Shown in pieces: positions 1 through 9,050 of a stretch of 64,000 nt of DNA (positions are counted from its first letter, which is position 1; each line of letters opens with the position of its first letter). The notes under the pieces were generated by a model, which was given only the letters and a program-made list of their open reading frames with translations, was not told the origin of the DNA and searched no databases. Source of the DNA: Microbacterium endophyticum (GTDB lineage Bacteria; Actinomycetota; Actinomycetes; Actinomycetales; Microbacteriaceae); the NCBI RefSeq assembly GCF_011047135.1, contig NZ_CP049255.1:1054001-1118000 (forward strand), in the 5' to 3' direction. The translations under genes were made by a program, and so were the position numbers.

Positions 1-1
1 G

Positions 2-853
2 GCGGCCCCCGCGCAGCGGGGCAAGGCCCTGAGCATCTACGGACTCAGCGTGTGGATCGGTCTGGCACTCGGGCCCCAGCTGAGCGCCGCGATCAACGAC
101 GCCACTGGTCCGCAGACCGTGTTTCTCGTCTGCGCCGGACTAGAGATCGTGACAGTTGCCGTCATTCTGATGCTGCCACGACCAGTTCTCCCCCCGGTGA
201 CGCAATCCATCACACTCCCGCACAGTGGGGTCCGATCGGCTTGGGCGGCGTTTCGCGCCGTATGGGTTCCCGGGGTTGTCGCCGCGGCCGCATGGTGCGG
301 CGAAGGTTTAATGCTCGGTTTTCTCATCGTGCACCTCGGCGGGGTCGGTGTCGCCGCGAGCGGACTGCTGGGGGCGGCATCCGTCTTCGGCGTCTTCGCC
401 GTGAGCGTCATTGGTGCCCGCATGGTGCTCGCGTCTCTCCCCGACCGCATCGGCCCGCGCCGCGCCGCGGCGCTGTCGCTTGTCGCTCTCACAGCAGGCC
501 TCACCACGCTGGGGCTCGCCCAGGACTTTTGGGTCGCATCGGGCGGTGCCGTGCTCATCGGCGTGGGCTTCTCGCCGCTCTACCCTTCACTCACGATGCT
601 GGCAACGCGCGACCTCCGCACCCGCAATCGTGCACTGGGGCTCGGAATGTTCTCGAGCTTCACGAGTATCGGCTATGGCGGCGGCGCGCTCATCGGCGGA
701 TTCGTGATCGCCATCGCCAACTCGATGTGGGCTTTCCTTCTTGTCGCTGCTCTTCAGGTCGTCGCCCTCGCGGTGCTCGCGATCTTCACGCACGACGACT
801 CACCCCGCCAGCGTGCCGAAGAAACCGACGAACAGCGCGATCCTGCAGCCTGA
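2..853 (+). CDS. MFS transporter, C-terminal part (5' end outside window)
   Basis: The frame is open from the window edge, so the N-terminal half is missing. The first visible residues (PAQRGKALSIYGLSVWIG) look like the loop and helix after transmembrane segment 4 of a major facilitator exporter, where the RGKA-type motif is common. Five to seven further hydrophobic helices follow, including a GFSPLYPSL helix and a glycine-rich GYGGGALIGG helix near the C-terminus. The tail is short, charged and cytoplasmic (HDDSPRQRAEETDEQRD). This fits a 12-helix proton-driven efflux or uptake permease of the arabinose-efflux type. The substrate cannot be told from the sequence. It is followed 76 bp later by an unrelated small gene. 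Confidence 0.8.
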   Translation, partial: AAPAQRGKALSIYGLSVWIGLALGPQLSAAINDATGPQTVFLVCAGLEIVTVAVILMLPRPVLPPVTQSITLPHSGVRSAWAAFRAVWVPGVVAAAAWCGEGLMLGFLIVHLGGVGVAASGLLGAASVFGVFAVSVIGARMVLASLPDRIGPRRAAALSLVALTAGLTTLGLAQDFWVASGGAVLIGVGFSPLYPSLTMLATRDLRTRNRALGLGMFSSFTSIGYGGGALIGGFVIAIANSMWAFLLVAALQVVALAVLAIFTHDDSPRQRAEETDEQRDPAA

Positions 854-929
854 TTCGCGTGCTATCGCGGCACGACTCGCCTGGATATGCTCATCACGTC
901 CGCGCAGTTATCGACGCAGTGGGAGAGAC

Positions 930-1223
930 ATGTCGTACCAGGCCTACCTCGATGCCATCGAAAAGAAGACCGGAAAGACGCCCCAGCAGTTGCTCGGTGA
1001 GGCATCGTCGCGCGGATACGGCCCGGAGACCAAGGCATCCGTTGTCGTGGAGTGGCTTTCAGCCGAGTATGGAGTGGGACGCGGACATGCGATGGCGCTG
1101 TTCGGCGTAATGAAAAAGGGTGCTGCGGGGGCTGTGCCCGAAAAGTACGTCGGCTCCGGCAGCAGCCATAGCGATGTCTCGGCCGTGCTGCGCCTCGATG
1201 GCATCGCCGCACGCGAAAACTAG
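930..1223 (+). CDS. DUF4287 domain protein
   Basis: A 97-residue soluble protein. I chose the ATG at 930 because GGGAGAG lies just before it and the family begins at this point with SYQAYLDAIEKKTGKTP. The N-terminal half matches the DUF4287 pattern: a YLDxIExKTGKTP helix followed by a WLxxEYGVGRGHAMAL motif. The C-terminal 30 residues (KYVGSGSSHSDVSAVLRL) are an extension that I do not recognise. The function of the family is unknown. The gene stands between two transporter genes with no clear operon partner. Confidence 0.8.
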   Translation: MSYQAYLDAIEKKTGKTPQQLLGEASSRGYGPETKASVVVEWLSAEYGVGRGHAMALFGVMKKGAAGAVPEKYVGSGSSHSDVSAVLRLDGIAAREN

Positions 1224-1311
1224 CACCGCGCACGCACAGCCCTTACCGCCTCAGCACCCTTTACCCTGACCGCTTGCCCTGCTGGCCCTCGCAGGCGTAC
1301 TGTTACCGCTC

Positions 1312-3348
1312 GTGCAAAACGACAGCCGCGGCGAGAGCGCTAGCTCTCCGGCCGTGAAACGCTGGATACTCGGCGAACCCCTCCATACCGAACAGCTCGA
1401 TGGTCAGCTGCTTCCGAAGCGTCGGGCTTTGCCCATATTCGCCTCCGACGCGCTGTCGTCTGTCGCATACGCGCCACAAGAGCTCCTCATGATTCTTCTA
1501 ACGGGCGGGCTGGCGTTTCTCGCCTTCAGTCCGGCCGTCGCCGCAGCTGTCGTGGTGCTGTTGATCGTCGTCGTTGTGAGTTATCGGCAGCTCATCAAGG
1601 CGTACCCGTCGGGTGGGGGCGACTATGAAGTCGCGTCGAAGAACCTGGGAGAACCCGCGGCGGTGGTGGTGGCATCCGCGCTTCTCGTGGACTACATCCT
1701 GACGGTCGCTGTGTCTATCGCCTCGGGTGTCGACAACATCATTTCGGCGATTCCCGAACTGAACCCCTGGCGCGTCGAGTTTGCGGTCGGGTTCGTCGTG
1801 ATGATCATGGCCGTGAACCTTCGCGGCGTGCGAGAGTCGAGCAAAGCTTTCGCAATACCCACGTACATCTTCATCGGCTCGGTCGCGGTCATGATCGTCG
1901 TCGGGCTCGTGCGCGTAGCGCTGGGAGACCCACCGGTCGCATCGAGCGCCGAGTACGCGGTCAAGGCCCAGGACTTGTCGCAGGCGGCTGTCATTCTGCT
2001 CGTGCTGCGCGCATTCTCAAGCGGCTGCTCCGCCCTCACGGGCGTCGAGGCCGTCTCGAACGGTGTGCCAGCTTTTCGCCAGCCCAAGGTGCGAAACGCT
2101 CAGGCGACGCTGACGCTGATGGGCGGCATCGCCATTCTGCTCTTCGCGGGGCTCACCGCCCTCGCGCTATTCGCGCAGGTGCACTACGCCGAAAACCCCT
2201 GCGATCTCGTGGGTTTCGCCTGTTCGACGAACCCGCAACCGAGCCTCATGGCTCAGGTCGCGAGCGCGACGTTCGGCATGGGAAGCATCCCGTTCTTCAT
2301 CATTCAGACGGCAACGGCCTGCGTCTTGCTCCTGGCAGCCAACACAGCGTTCAACGGCTTTCCGCTGCTTGGTGCAGTGCTCGCGCGCGACGGTTATGCA
2401 CCGAAGTCGCTCAACACCCGCGGCGACCGCCTCGTTTTCTCGAACGGCATGATCGCACTGGGGCTCGCCGCGATCGTGATTCTGGTGCTGTACCAGGCGA
2501 GTCTCACGAGCCTCATCCAGCTCTACATCATCGGTGTCTTCGTGTCGTTCTCGCTCGGTCAGATTGGGATGATCCGGCACTGGCGTCGAGCCATCCGAAG
2601 CGGTGCAAGTGGTCCTGCGCTTCGAGCCGCACGCGTGGGTCTCGCCATCAACGGCGCCGGAGCCGGCCTCACGGTGTTCGTGCTCATCATCGTGACGATC
2701 ACGAAGTTCACCCACGGGGCGTGGATCGTATTCCTTCTCATTCCGATCCTCGCAACGCTTATGATCGGCGTAAATCGCTACTACCGCGACGTCGAACACG
2801 AAATCGAGATCGACGACACGACCCACTTCGGTTCGCAGGGCGACGTCGCGCTCGTTCTTGTCGGCCGCCTGCAGAAGCCGGTCGTAAAAGCGATCGACTA
2901 CGCGCTCGCGGCCAATCACGATAAAACCATTGCCGTGCACGTGTCGGTCGATCCCGAGTCGACCGATCGACTGCAGGCCGACTGGCGCGATCACCGGATG
3001 CCGGTGCCCCTCGTCATCGTCGACTCGCCGTATCGCACCTTCGCGCATCCGGTGTCGGAATTCATTCACGCCTACCGCGAGAAGCACGGGTCGGCTGTGA
3101 TCACTGTCTACCTGCCGCAGTACATCGTGGGGCACTGGTGGGAGAACTTCTTGCACAACCGACGTGCGAGCCGCATCGCCCACAACCTCATGCTCGTGCA
3201 CGGGGTGACAATTACGCTCGTGCCGTGGCTGCTCGATTCGACCGAGATGGTTTACGGGCGACGGTCACGCCCGCTGCTCGGCGGCGAACGCACCGGGCTC
3301 CCAGTGCAAACAACACAACGGATGCCGCGGCGAAACACCGACGAGTGA
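1312..3348 (+). CDS. KimA-like APC-superfamily permease (probable K+ importer)
   Basis: A 678-residue integral membrane protein starting at a GTG. Near the N-terminus it has FASDALSSVAYAPQELL, and about 70 residues later GGGDYEVASKNLG followed by a helix with LLVDYILTVAVSIASGVDN. These segments are characteristic of the KimA (YdaO) group of high-affinity potassium importers in the APC superfamily. About 12 hydrophobic helices span residues 40-480, and a soluble C-terminal domain of about 190 residues follows, as in KimA homologues. KimA in Bacillus is controlled by a c-di-AMP riboswitch, but only 88 bp separate this gene from the one upstream and I see no such structure there. A generic amino-acid permease is the alternative. 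Confidence 0.7.
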   Translation: MQNDSRGESASSPAVKRWILGEPLHTEQLDGQLLPKRRALPIFASDALSSVAYAPQELLMILLTGGLAFLAFSPAVAAAVVVLLIVVVVSYRQLIKAYPSGGGDYEVASKNLGEPAAVVVASALLVDYILTVAVSIASGVDNIISAIPELNPWRVEFAVGFVVMIMAVNLRGVRESSKAFAIPTYIFIGSVAVMIVVGLVRVALGDPPVASSAEYAVKAQDLSQAAVILLVLRAFSSGCSALTGVEAVSNGVPAFRQPKVRNAQATLTLMGGIAILLFAGLTALALFAQVHYAENPCDLVGFACSTNPQPSLMAQVASATFGMGSIPFFIIQTATACVLLLAANTAFNGFPLLGAVLARDGYAPKSLNTRGDRLVFSNGMIALGLAAIVILVLYQASLTSLIQLYIIGVFVSFSLGQIGMIRHWRRAIRSGASGPALRAARVGLAINGAGAGLTVFVLIIVTITKFTHGAWIVFLLIPILATLMIGVNRYYRDVEHEIEIDDTTHFGSQGDVALVLVGRLQKPVVKAIDYALAANHDKTIAVHVSVDPESTDRLQADWRDHRMPVPLVIVDSPYRTFAHPVSEFIHAYREKHGSAVITVYLPQYIVGHWWENFLHNRRASRIAHNLMLVHGVTITLVPWLLDSTEMVYGRRSRPLLGGERTGLPVQTTQRMPRRNTDE

Positions 3349-3889
3349 AATCGCCGCACCCGGTCGTCCTTTCACGAGGTGACGGCGAGGGCGGCGGGGT
3401 CATAAGCGAACACGCACGAATCAACCGGAGAATTACACGTCGAATCGGCGCGCTGATTTGTCGATCCTTCGAGACGGTAGCTGCGACACGTTCCAGAAAC
3501 ACGACTCAATTAGCCTTCCACTATTGGTCAAACCCGACGTGCGAACACCACCCCGCTCGCGACTTCGGCACCATGCGGAGCCGGGTGGCGACAAGCGCCG
3601 AACCGCAGGTCGGTCCCGCTCGGCAGGCTTGCGCGAGGTGTCGCGTAGCCAAGTTGAGCCAGTGAGCATCCGAGACGAAGTGCGCAGCCTGAGAGCAGAT
3701 CTCCATCTCGCCGGAGGATGCCGCAACGACGGGGCATACGAAGAAGGCGAAAACCCAGCGAAGGGACGTGTAATCCATTTGAAACATAAATGGATGCATA
3801 ATCAAGAAGATTGGATCCGCGGTCCCCGATTTAGCTGCGACGTTCCAGCAACACATGCACCATCCCACCCGCCCCCCGGAGGAGATCAA
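3349..3889 (+). other. Long intergenic leader before the peptide-ABC operon
   Basis: About 540 bp without a convincing gene. An open frame runs through it in phase with the downstream lipoprotein gene, but it lacks coding character, and the lipoprotein signal peptide sets the true start at 3890. The only clear content is the paired 21-bp-spaced operator at 3791-3819 and a GGAGGAGAT ribosome-binding site at 3878-3886. I saw no strong terminator for the upstream permease gene. Confidence 0.6.
3770..3819 (+). promoter_or_regulatory. Predicted GntR operator pair, peptide-ABC operon
   Basis: TGGATGC begins at 3791 and TGGATCC at 3812, exactly 21 bp apart. A weaker third copy (GTAATCC) begins at 3770, again 21 bp upstream. 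The same half-site pair with the same spacing occurs in five other intergenic regions of the island. It lies about 70-100 bp before the substrate-binding-protein start. The binding protein is inferred to be the GntR regulator at 31838. Confidence 0.65.
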
Positions 3890-5458
3890 GTGATTAAGAA
3901 GCAGGTCATTGCGGCCGCAGCGCTCGTGAGCGTTGTCAGCCTGGCGTTGACAGCCTGTTCGAGTGGGGATTCGTCATCCGACGCGACCTCCGCTGCAGGC
4001 GGAACCATCAACGCTGAGCTTTGGTACGCCCCAACCAATTTCAACCCAGCGACCGCATCCGGCTCCGCCGACGTCAGCGTGGCACGCCTCGGCTTCGACA
4101 CCTTGCTGCGTGAGGGCGAAGACGGGATCATCGGTGGCCTCGCTACCGACTGGGAAGCTACATCAGACACCGAGTACACATTTACAATCCGTGACGACGC
4201 CACGTGCTCCGATGGAACAGTGATCACACCCTCGGTCGTTGCTGCATCCCTCGAGTACTTCACGACGTCAGAAGACTCCGCAGCGCAGGCCTCAAAGGCT
4301 ACGGTCTTCGGCTCGGGTACCCCCACTTTCACCGCAGATGACGACGCCAACACCGTCGTGATCGGACTCAGTGAGCCTTACTCAGAGGTCATCAGCGGGC
4401 TGACGACCGAGCCGACCGGAATTATTTGCCCCGCGGGTCTCGACGATCTCGATGGCCTTGCCGCCGGTACCGTCGGAGGCGCCTGGTCGGGCCCCTATAC
4501 GCTCGAGGACTTCTCAGCAGGCGTCAGCGCCACCTACACGCTTCGCGAAGACTACGACGCATGGCCCGCCTGGACATCTGTCACAGGAAACCCGGCTTCG
4601 ACGATCAATATTTCGGTTTCGTCGGATTCGAATACCAGCGCGAACCTGCTCAGCTCGGGCGGAATCGACATCACGCGTTTCTACGACTCCAACGCAGACC
4701 GCTTCGTTGACGACGACGCGTATTCATACGTCACAATGCCGAGCTCGGCGTACACGCTCATCTTCAACCAGAATGAGGGCACCGGGTCGGTATTCCTCGA
4801 CCGGCTTGACCTCCGCACTGCTGTTTCGCAGGCCATCGACAAAGAAGGATTCAACGCGGCGGGCCTCGACGGTCTCGGCACGGAATTGACCACAGTCACG
4901 GCGTCTACAGTCGCCTGCACGATCGACGGCAGTGATCTGCTGCCTGCATACGATGTCGAAGCGGCAACAACCGTGCTGTCAGGGGAGACCATTCGCCTTC
5001 TGGCCATGACCAACTGGGACTCCGCGATCGACTTCATCGCCGAATCGCTGCGCGCGGCCGGAGCTACCGTCGAGCTTTCAGTACTCGATCCAGCCGACTG
5101 GCAAGCAGAAATGCGCACAGAACCAGAAAAATGGGACCTTGCGCTCAACGCCACCAACACAGCGAACCCGCTCAGCCAGGCGATCTCGACATATGTCGGG
5201 CCAAGCTCCTCAGACGGTGGCCGCAACATCAGCGGAGCTGACAACGCTGAAGGCTACGACTATCTGCAGGCCGCACTCGCTTCGACAGATACCGACGAAC
5301 AGTGTGCAAATTTCGAAGATGCGCAGACCACGATCCTCACGGACATGGACATGACACCACTGATCACCGACACGCACTTCATCATCGCGCGTGATGGCTT
5401 CGCGTCCAGTGTGTTCTCCGGTTACTGGGACATGTCAGCTATGCGGATCACGGGCTGA
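3890..5458 (+). CDS. Peptide/nickel-type ABC transporter substrate-binding lipoprotein
   Basis: A 522-residue family 5 solute-binding protein (DppA/OppA type). The GTG at 3890 is preceded by GGAGGAGAT and starts a clear lipoprotein signal: two lysines, a hydrophobic stretch and the lipobox LTAC with Cys23. The mature protein begins with a Ser/Ala-rich linker. The fold is suggested by LGFDTLLREGEDG, LATDWEATSDTEYTFTIRDD and the later WDLALNATNT region. It should capture the ligand outside the membrane for the permeases and ATPases encoded directly downstream. Because the operon ends in an amidohydrolase and carries the island operator, the ligand may be a small amide or amine rather than a peptide; that is inference. 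Confidence 0.9.
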   Translation: MIKKQVIAAAALVSVVSLALTACSSGDSSSDATSAAGGTINAELWYAPTNFNPATASGSADVSVARLGFDTLLREGEDGIIGGLATDWEATSDTEYTFTIRDDATCSDGTVITPSVVAASLEYFTTSEDSAAQASKATVFGSGTPTFTADDDANTVVIGLSEPYSEVISGLTTEPTGIICPAGLDDLDGLAAGTVGGAWSGPYTLEDFSAGVSATYTLREDYDAWPAWTSVTGNPASTINISVSSDSNTSANLLSSGGIDITRFYDSNADRFVDDDAYSYVTMPSSAYTLIFNQNEGTGSVFLDRLDLRTAVSQAIDKEGFNAAGLDGLGTELTTVTASTVACTIDGSDLLPAYDVEAATTVLSGETIRLLAMTNWDSAIDFIAESLRAAGATVELSVLDPADWQAEMRTEPEKWDLALNATNTANPLSQAISTYVGPSSSDGGRNISGADNAEGYDYLQAALASTDTDEQCANFEDAQTTILTDMDMTPLITDTHFIIARDGFASSVFSGYWDMSAMRITG

Positions 5459-5496
5459 TTCAACCCTTTAGGAACTGGCTGATCGAGGAGAATGAC

Positions 5497-6564
5497 GTGA
5501 GCACCATCGTCGACAAGAGTGACGACTCGTCGCCCAGTTCCAACGACGCTGTGAGCCGACCAGAAATGGTCGGCTCACAGCCGGTCAAAGCCAGCGGCCT
5601 CGGAGGCGCATGGCGGAATTTCCTAGTCCGCCGCCTCATCGGGCTCGTGACGAACATCGTGCTGTTGGTATTCGTCACTTTCTTCATCGTCCAGCTCATC
5701 CCCGGCGATCCCGCGTCTGCGATCGCAGGTGAAGACGCGAGCCAGGTCGAAGTGGACCAGATCCGTGTCGAGCTTGGTCTCGACCAACCAATACTCGTGC
5801 AGCTGGGGAATTACCTCGCTCAGGTGGCGCAGGGTGACTTCGGGATCTCTTTTCAGTACGGTGTGCCCGCGACGACAATTGTCGGTGCAGCCGCACCGTA
5901 CACAATTTCGATCGCCTTCATCGCACTCATCGTCTTTCTGACACTCGGGCTCGCACTCGGAATGACAGTCGGAATCATCACCAGGGGCGATAGACATCGC
6001 TGGCTCGATCACACCTTCAATATCGGAGCGGGAACGGTTTCGTCGATTCCGGCATACGTGCAGGCGACCATCCTCGTTGCCGTCTTCGCGGTATGGCTGG
6101 CGCTCCTCCCGCCTGCCTACTCCCCCGCCTATAGCCCGATCGAGTCTGCTGTGCTACCGATTGCTGCCCTGAGTATCGGCGGAATCGCAAGCGTTGCGCG
6201 AATCGTGCGGCGCGAAGCATCCGTAATCCTGGAGCAGGACTACATGCGCACGGCACGGGGCTGGCGTCTTCCCTCCGCCACGCTCTATGCGAAGCACATG
6301 TTGCCGAACCTGCTCACAACGGCACTAACTCTCTCGGGCATCATCCTCACCGCGCTCCTCGGCTCGACGCTGATCGTTGAAGCCGTGTTCGCATGGCCCG
6401 GACTCGGCAGCGTCGTCGTGCAGGCCATCTCCGAGTACAAGGACTACCCCGTCATTCGCGCCGCCGTCTTCGTCATCGGCACGATCTCGCTCGTTTTCAC
6501 ACTGGTCATCGACATAGTCCTCGGCCTGATCGACCCCCGAACCCTGGGAGAAACGCGTGGCTAA
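5497..6564 (+). CDS. ABC transporter permease, DppB/OppB type
   Basis: A 355-residue inner-membrane protein starting at GTG 5497 with GAGGAG upstream. After a 45-residue Ser-rich cytoplasmic tail it has the usual first helix, the periplasmic IPGDPASAIAGED segment typical of DppB-like permeases, and five further helices. The coupling loop with the EAA-type motif (DYMRTARGWRLP, then KHMLPN) is intact near residues 245-265. It pairs with the permease half of the next gene to form the channel. The stop overlaps the next start by 8 bp, so translation is probably coupled. Confidence 0.92.
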   Translation: MSTIVDKSDDSSPSSNDAVSRPEMVGSQPVKASGLGGAWRNFLVRRLIGLVTNIVLLVFVTFFIVQLIPGDPASAIAGEDASQVEVDQIRVELGLDQPILVQLGNYLAQVAQGDFGISFQYGVPATTIVGAAAPYTISIAFIALIVFLTLGLALGMTVGIITRGDRHRWLDHTFNIGAGTVSSIPAYVQATILVAVFAVWLALLPPAYSPAYSPIESAVLPIAALSIGGIASVARIVRREASVILEQDYMRTARGWRLPSATLYAKHMLPNLLTTALTLSGIILTALLGSTLIVEAVFAWPGLGSVVVQAISEYKDYPVIRAAVFVIGTISLVFTLVIDIVLGLIDPRTLGETRG

Positions 6565-8278
6565 CCCCAAGAAGGTCGCACTCGCGCCACGACTCTATCG
6601 ACGCTTTCGCGATTCGCCGATGCTCTACGTCGGCTACGGAATGTTCACGATTCTGATCGTGATCGCTATCTTCGCGCCCCTGTTTTACTCAGAGTCGGCG
6701 ACCACGATGACGAACGATCCGAACTCGGGCTCGACAGCCGCGTACCCCTTCGGGACCGACAGTCTCGGGCGAGACATGCTTTCCCGCACGCTTGTCGCCA
6801 CTCGAGTGACTATGGGCGCTGCGGGGATTGCAACAGCGCTGGCCGCAGTCGCCGGAATCACGATCGGCGTGGCCGTCTGGCTCTCGCCCCGCCGCATTCG
6901 TGAGCTGTCACTGCGCGCCATCGAATTCTGGGTGTCTTATCCGGCAATGCTCGTCGCGATCGTTGTCGCGGCGATCCTTGGTCGCGGCATCGTCTCAGCG
7001 GTGCTCGCGATCGCTGTCGCAAACACCGCCGGGTTCGCACGGTTGACCGCCAACCTGGCTGCCGGCATCGCATCCCGCGACTATGTGGTCACAGCGCGAT
7101 TGATGGGCGTGCCGTCAGGTCGCATCGCGACACGCCATGTGATCCCCAATATGTCAGAGCCGCTGCTCATTCTCATCGCGCAAGCATTCGCAGGCACCCT
7201 GGTGGAGCTCTCCGGCCTCTCGTTCATCGGGCTGGGCGCACAGAGCCCCGCCTTCGACTGGGGGACGCTCTTGAACGAGGGCGTCAAAAAGCTCTACACG
7301 AACCCCATCCTCGTTGTCGCGCCGGCCGCTGCGTTGATCTTCGCTTCCCTTGCCGCCCTATTTATTGGCGATGGCCTAGCAGCCGCTTCCAACCCGCGAT
7401 CGAACGTAAGCCGGGCCAGGATGAGGCGGAACAACCCACCCCTGCCCACCTCCGCAGACAAAGACGACGTACTCGTCGTTGACAATCTGACAGTCACTCA
7501 CAATGAAACGGGGAAAGAGCTTGTCTCTGACGTTTCCTTCACAATCGGTCGGGGCGAAGTGGTCGGCATCGTCGGCGAATCGGGGTCCGGAAAGTCAGTA
7601 ACGGCATCCGTTGTGTCGAAATTGTTGGCCGAAGGACTCACCGCCTCTGCAGACACACTGCGCCTGGGGGGAACCGACGTCTTCACAAACGTGTCGGACA
7701 AAGAACTGGCGCGTCGCGTCGCACTCGTCTACCAAGACCCCGGTACCGCTCTCAACCCCGCGTTGACCATCGGCTCGCAGCTCTCTGATGTTCTAGTGAA
7801 AGCGCTCGGGTACAAGCGCAGAGACGCACGCACTAATCTCACTCAACGTTTTTCTGATGTGTTGCTGACCGATCCCGAAGGACGGATGCGCCAGTACCCT
7901 CACCAGCTCTCGGGCGGTATGAAGCAACGCGCCATGATCGCGTCGGCGATGAGTACCAATGCTCAGCTGCTAGTGGCCGACGAACCGACGACGGCGCTCG
8001 ACGTGACAGTGCAGCGCGAAGTGCTCTCGCTCATCAAACGCATGAATTCCGAGCGCGGTACCGCCGTGCTTTTCATCTCCCACGATCTCGGAGTGGTTCG
8101 CGCCCTCTGCGACCGCGTGCTCGTCATGAAAGACGGCAAAGTCGTAGAGCGCATCGACAACGTCGCCCAGCTCTCGACCGATACCGTTTCGCACCCGTAC
8201 ACGCGCCAGCTGCTCGCTGCGACGCCGGTGGTTCATGTTCCGTCATCGGCTCCGATGACGCGGGAGGTGGGCTCATGA
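6557..8278 (+). CDS. Fused ABC permease (DppC type) and ATPase (DppD type)
   Basis: A 573-residue fusion. Residues 1 to about 290 form a DppC/OppC-type permease with the FGTDSLGRDMLSR motif after the first helix and an EAA loop (DYVVTARLMGVP, RHVIPN). Residues from about 300 form an ATPase with Walker A GESGSGKS near 340, LSGGM signature near 450, Walker B LLVADEPT near 473 and a switch His in FISHDLG. No frameshift or stop separates the halves. One nucleotide-binding domain is therefore covalently tied to one permease subunit, while the partner ATPase is the next gene, whose start overlaps by 4 bp (ATGA). The start is GTG. Confidence 0.9.
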   Translation: MANPKKVALAPRLYRRFRDSPMLYVGYGMFTILIVIAIFAPLFYSESATTMTNDPNSGSTAAYPFGTDSLGRDMLSRTLVATRVTMGAAGIATALAAVAGITIGVAVWLSPRRIRELSLRAIEFWVSYPAMLVAIVVAAILGRGIVSAVLAIAVANTAGFARLTANLAAGIASRDYVVTARLMGVPSGRIATRHVIPNMSEPLLILIAQAFAGTLVELSGLSFIGLGAQSPAFDWGTLLNEGVKKLYTNPILVVAPAAALIFASLAALFIGDGLAAASNPRSNVSRARMRRNNPPLPTSADKDDVLVVDNLTVTHNETGKELVSDVSFTIGRGEVVGIVGESGSGKSVTASVVSKLLAEGLTASADTLRLGGTDVFTNVSDKELARRVALVYQDPGTALNPALTIGSQLSDVLVKALGYKRRDARTNLTQRFSDVLLTDPEGRMRQYPHQLSGGMKQRAMIASAMSTNAQLLVADEPTTALDVTVQREVLSLIKRMNSERGTAVLFISHDLGVVRALCDRVLVMKDGKVVERIDNVAQLSTDTVSHPYTRQLLAATPVVHVPSSAPMTREVGS

Positions 8279-9048
8279 CCGATGCCATGGTGAGTGTCCG
8301 CGAGCTCGACGTCTCGTTCGGTTCGACGCAAGTTCTCCACAAGCTGTCTTTTGATGTCGCTCGCGGGAGAACCGTCGGAGTTGTCGGGGAGTCCGGTTCG
8401 GGCAAGTCGACACTTGCCAAGGTACTTGTTGGCACCGTCACGCCCGAAGGCGGCGAAGTGTCGGTCGATTCGATCGACGTTAACCACATAAGTCGCACCC
8501 AGCGGGGTGCGTTCGCCTACCGGCGCCGCGTACAAATGATCCCTCAGGATCCATTTTCTTCGCTTTCGCCGCGTCGCACCATCGGACAGACCCTGGCCGA
8601 AGCCCTCGACCCGATCCACGCGAGCGTCAAGCGATTCAACGATCAGATTGCGTTTTGGCTCGAGAGAGTCGGACTCTCAGCAGAAATGATGAGTCGGTAT
8701 CCGCATGAGTTCTCTGGCGGGCAACGCCAGCGTGTCGCGATCGCTCGAAGCTTGATCCTAGAGCCCTCGTTCGTCATCGCAGACGAGATCACCTCGGCAC
8801 TTGACGTATCAGTGCAGGCCCAGATTCTCGACATGATTGCCGAGATCAAGGAAGACATGGGGTTGACGATGATGTTCATCTCGCACAACCTGGCGGTTGT
8901 GCAAAATGTCAGCGATGAGGTCATCGTGCTCTACCGCGGTGAGATCGTCGAGGCCGGCCCCGTCGAGCAGGTTTACGCTGCTCCACAGCACTGGTACACG
9001 CGAAAGCTGCTCGATGCCGATCCTGGCGCGCCAGGTTTCCGGCTCTAG
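8275..9048 (+). CDS. ABC transporter ATP-binding protein, DppF/OppF type
   Basis: A 257-residue ATPase. Walker A GESGSGKST lies near residue 38, the Q-loop in MIPQDPFSSLSP, the signature FSGGQRQRV near 145, Walker B followed by ADEITSALDV near 169 and the switch region FISHNLAVV. The ADEITSALDV wording is typical of the second ATPase of peptide importers. It should dimerise with the ATPase half of the upstream fusion. It lacks most of the extended C-terminal oligopeptide-binding region seen in longer OppF proteins. It is followed 2 bp later by an amidohydrolase gene. Confidence 0.92.
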   Translation: MTDAMVSVRELDVSFGSTQVLHKLSFDVARGRTVGVVGESGSGKSTLAKVLVGTVTPEGGEVSVDSIDVNHISRTQRGAFAYRRRVQMIPQDPFSSLSPRRTIGQTLAEALDPIHASVKRFNDQIAFWLERVGLSAEMMSRYPHEFSGGQRQRVAIARSLILEPSFVIADEITSALDVSVQAQILDMIAEIKEDMGLTMMFISHNLAVVQNVSDEVIVLYRGEIVEAGPVEQVYAAPQHWYTRKLLDADPGAPGFRL

Positions 9049-9050
9049 CG

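Noticed and set aside
1224..1311. c-di-AMP (ydaO) riboswitch before the KimA-like gene
   Set aside because: The gap is only 88 bp and no conserved riboswitch core is visible.
2167..3201. A 344-codon reverse-strand open frame
   Set aside because: It lies entirely antisense to the permease gene, is rich in His, Asp, Glu and Arg and has no recognisable motif; it is a shadow caused by high GC.
3458..3889. N-terminal extension of the peptide-binding protein
   Set aside because: The frame is open upstream, but the lipoprotein signal with Cys23 and the GGAGGAGAT site fix the start at 3890.
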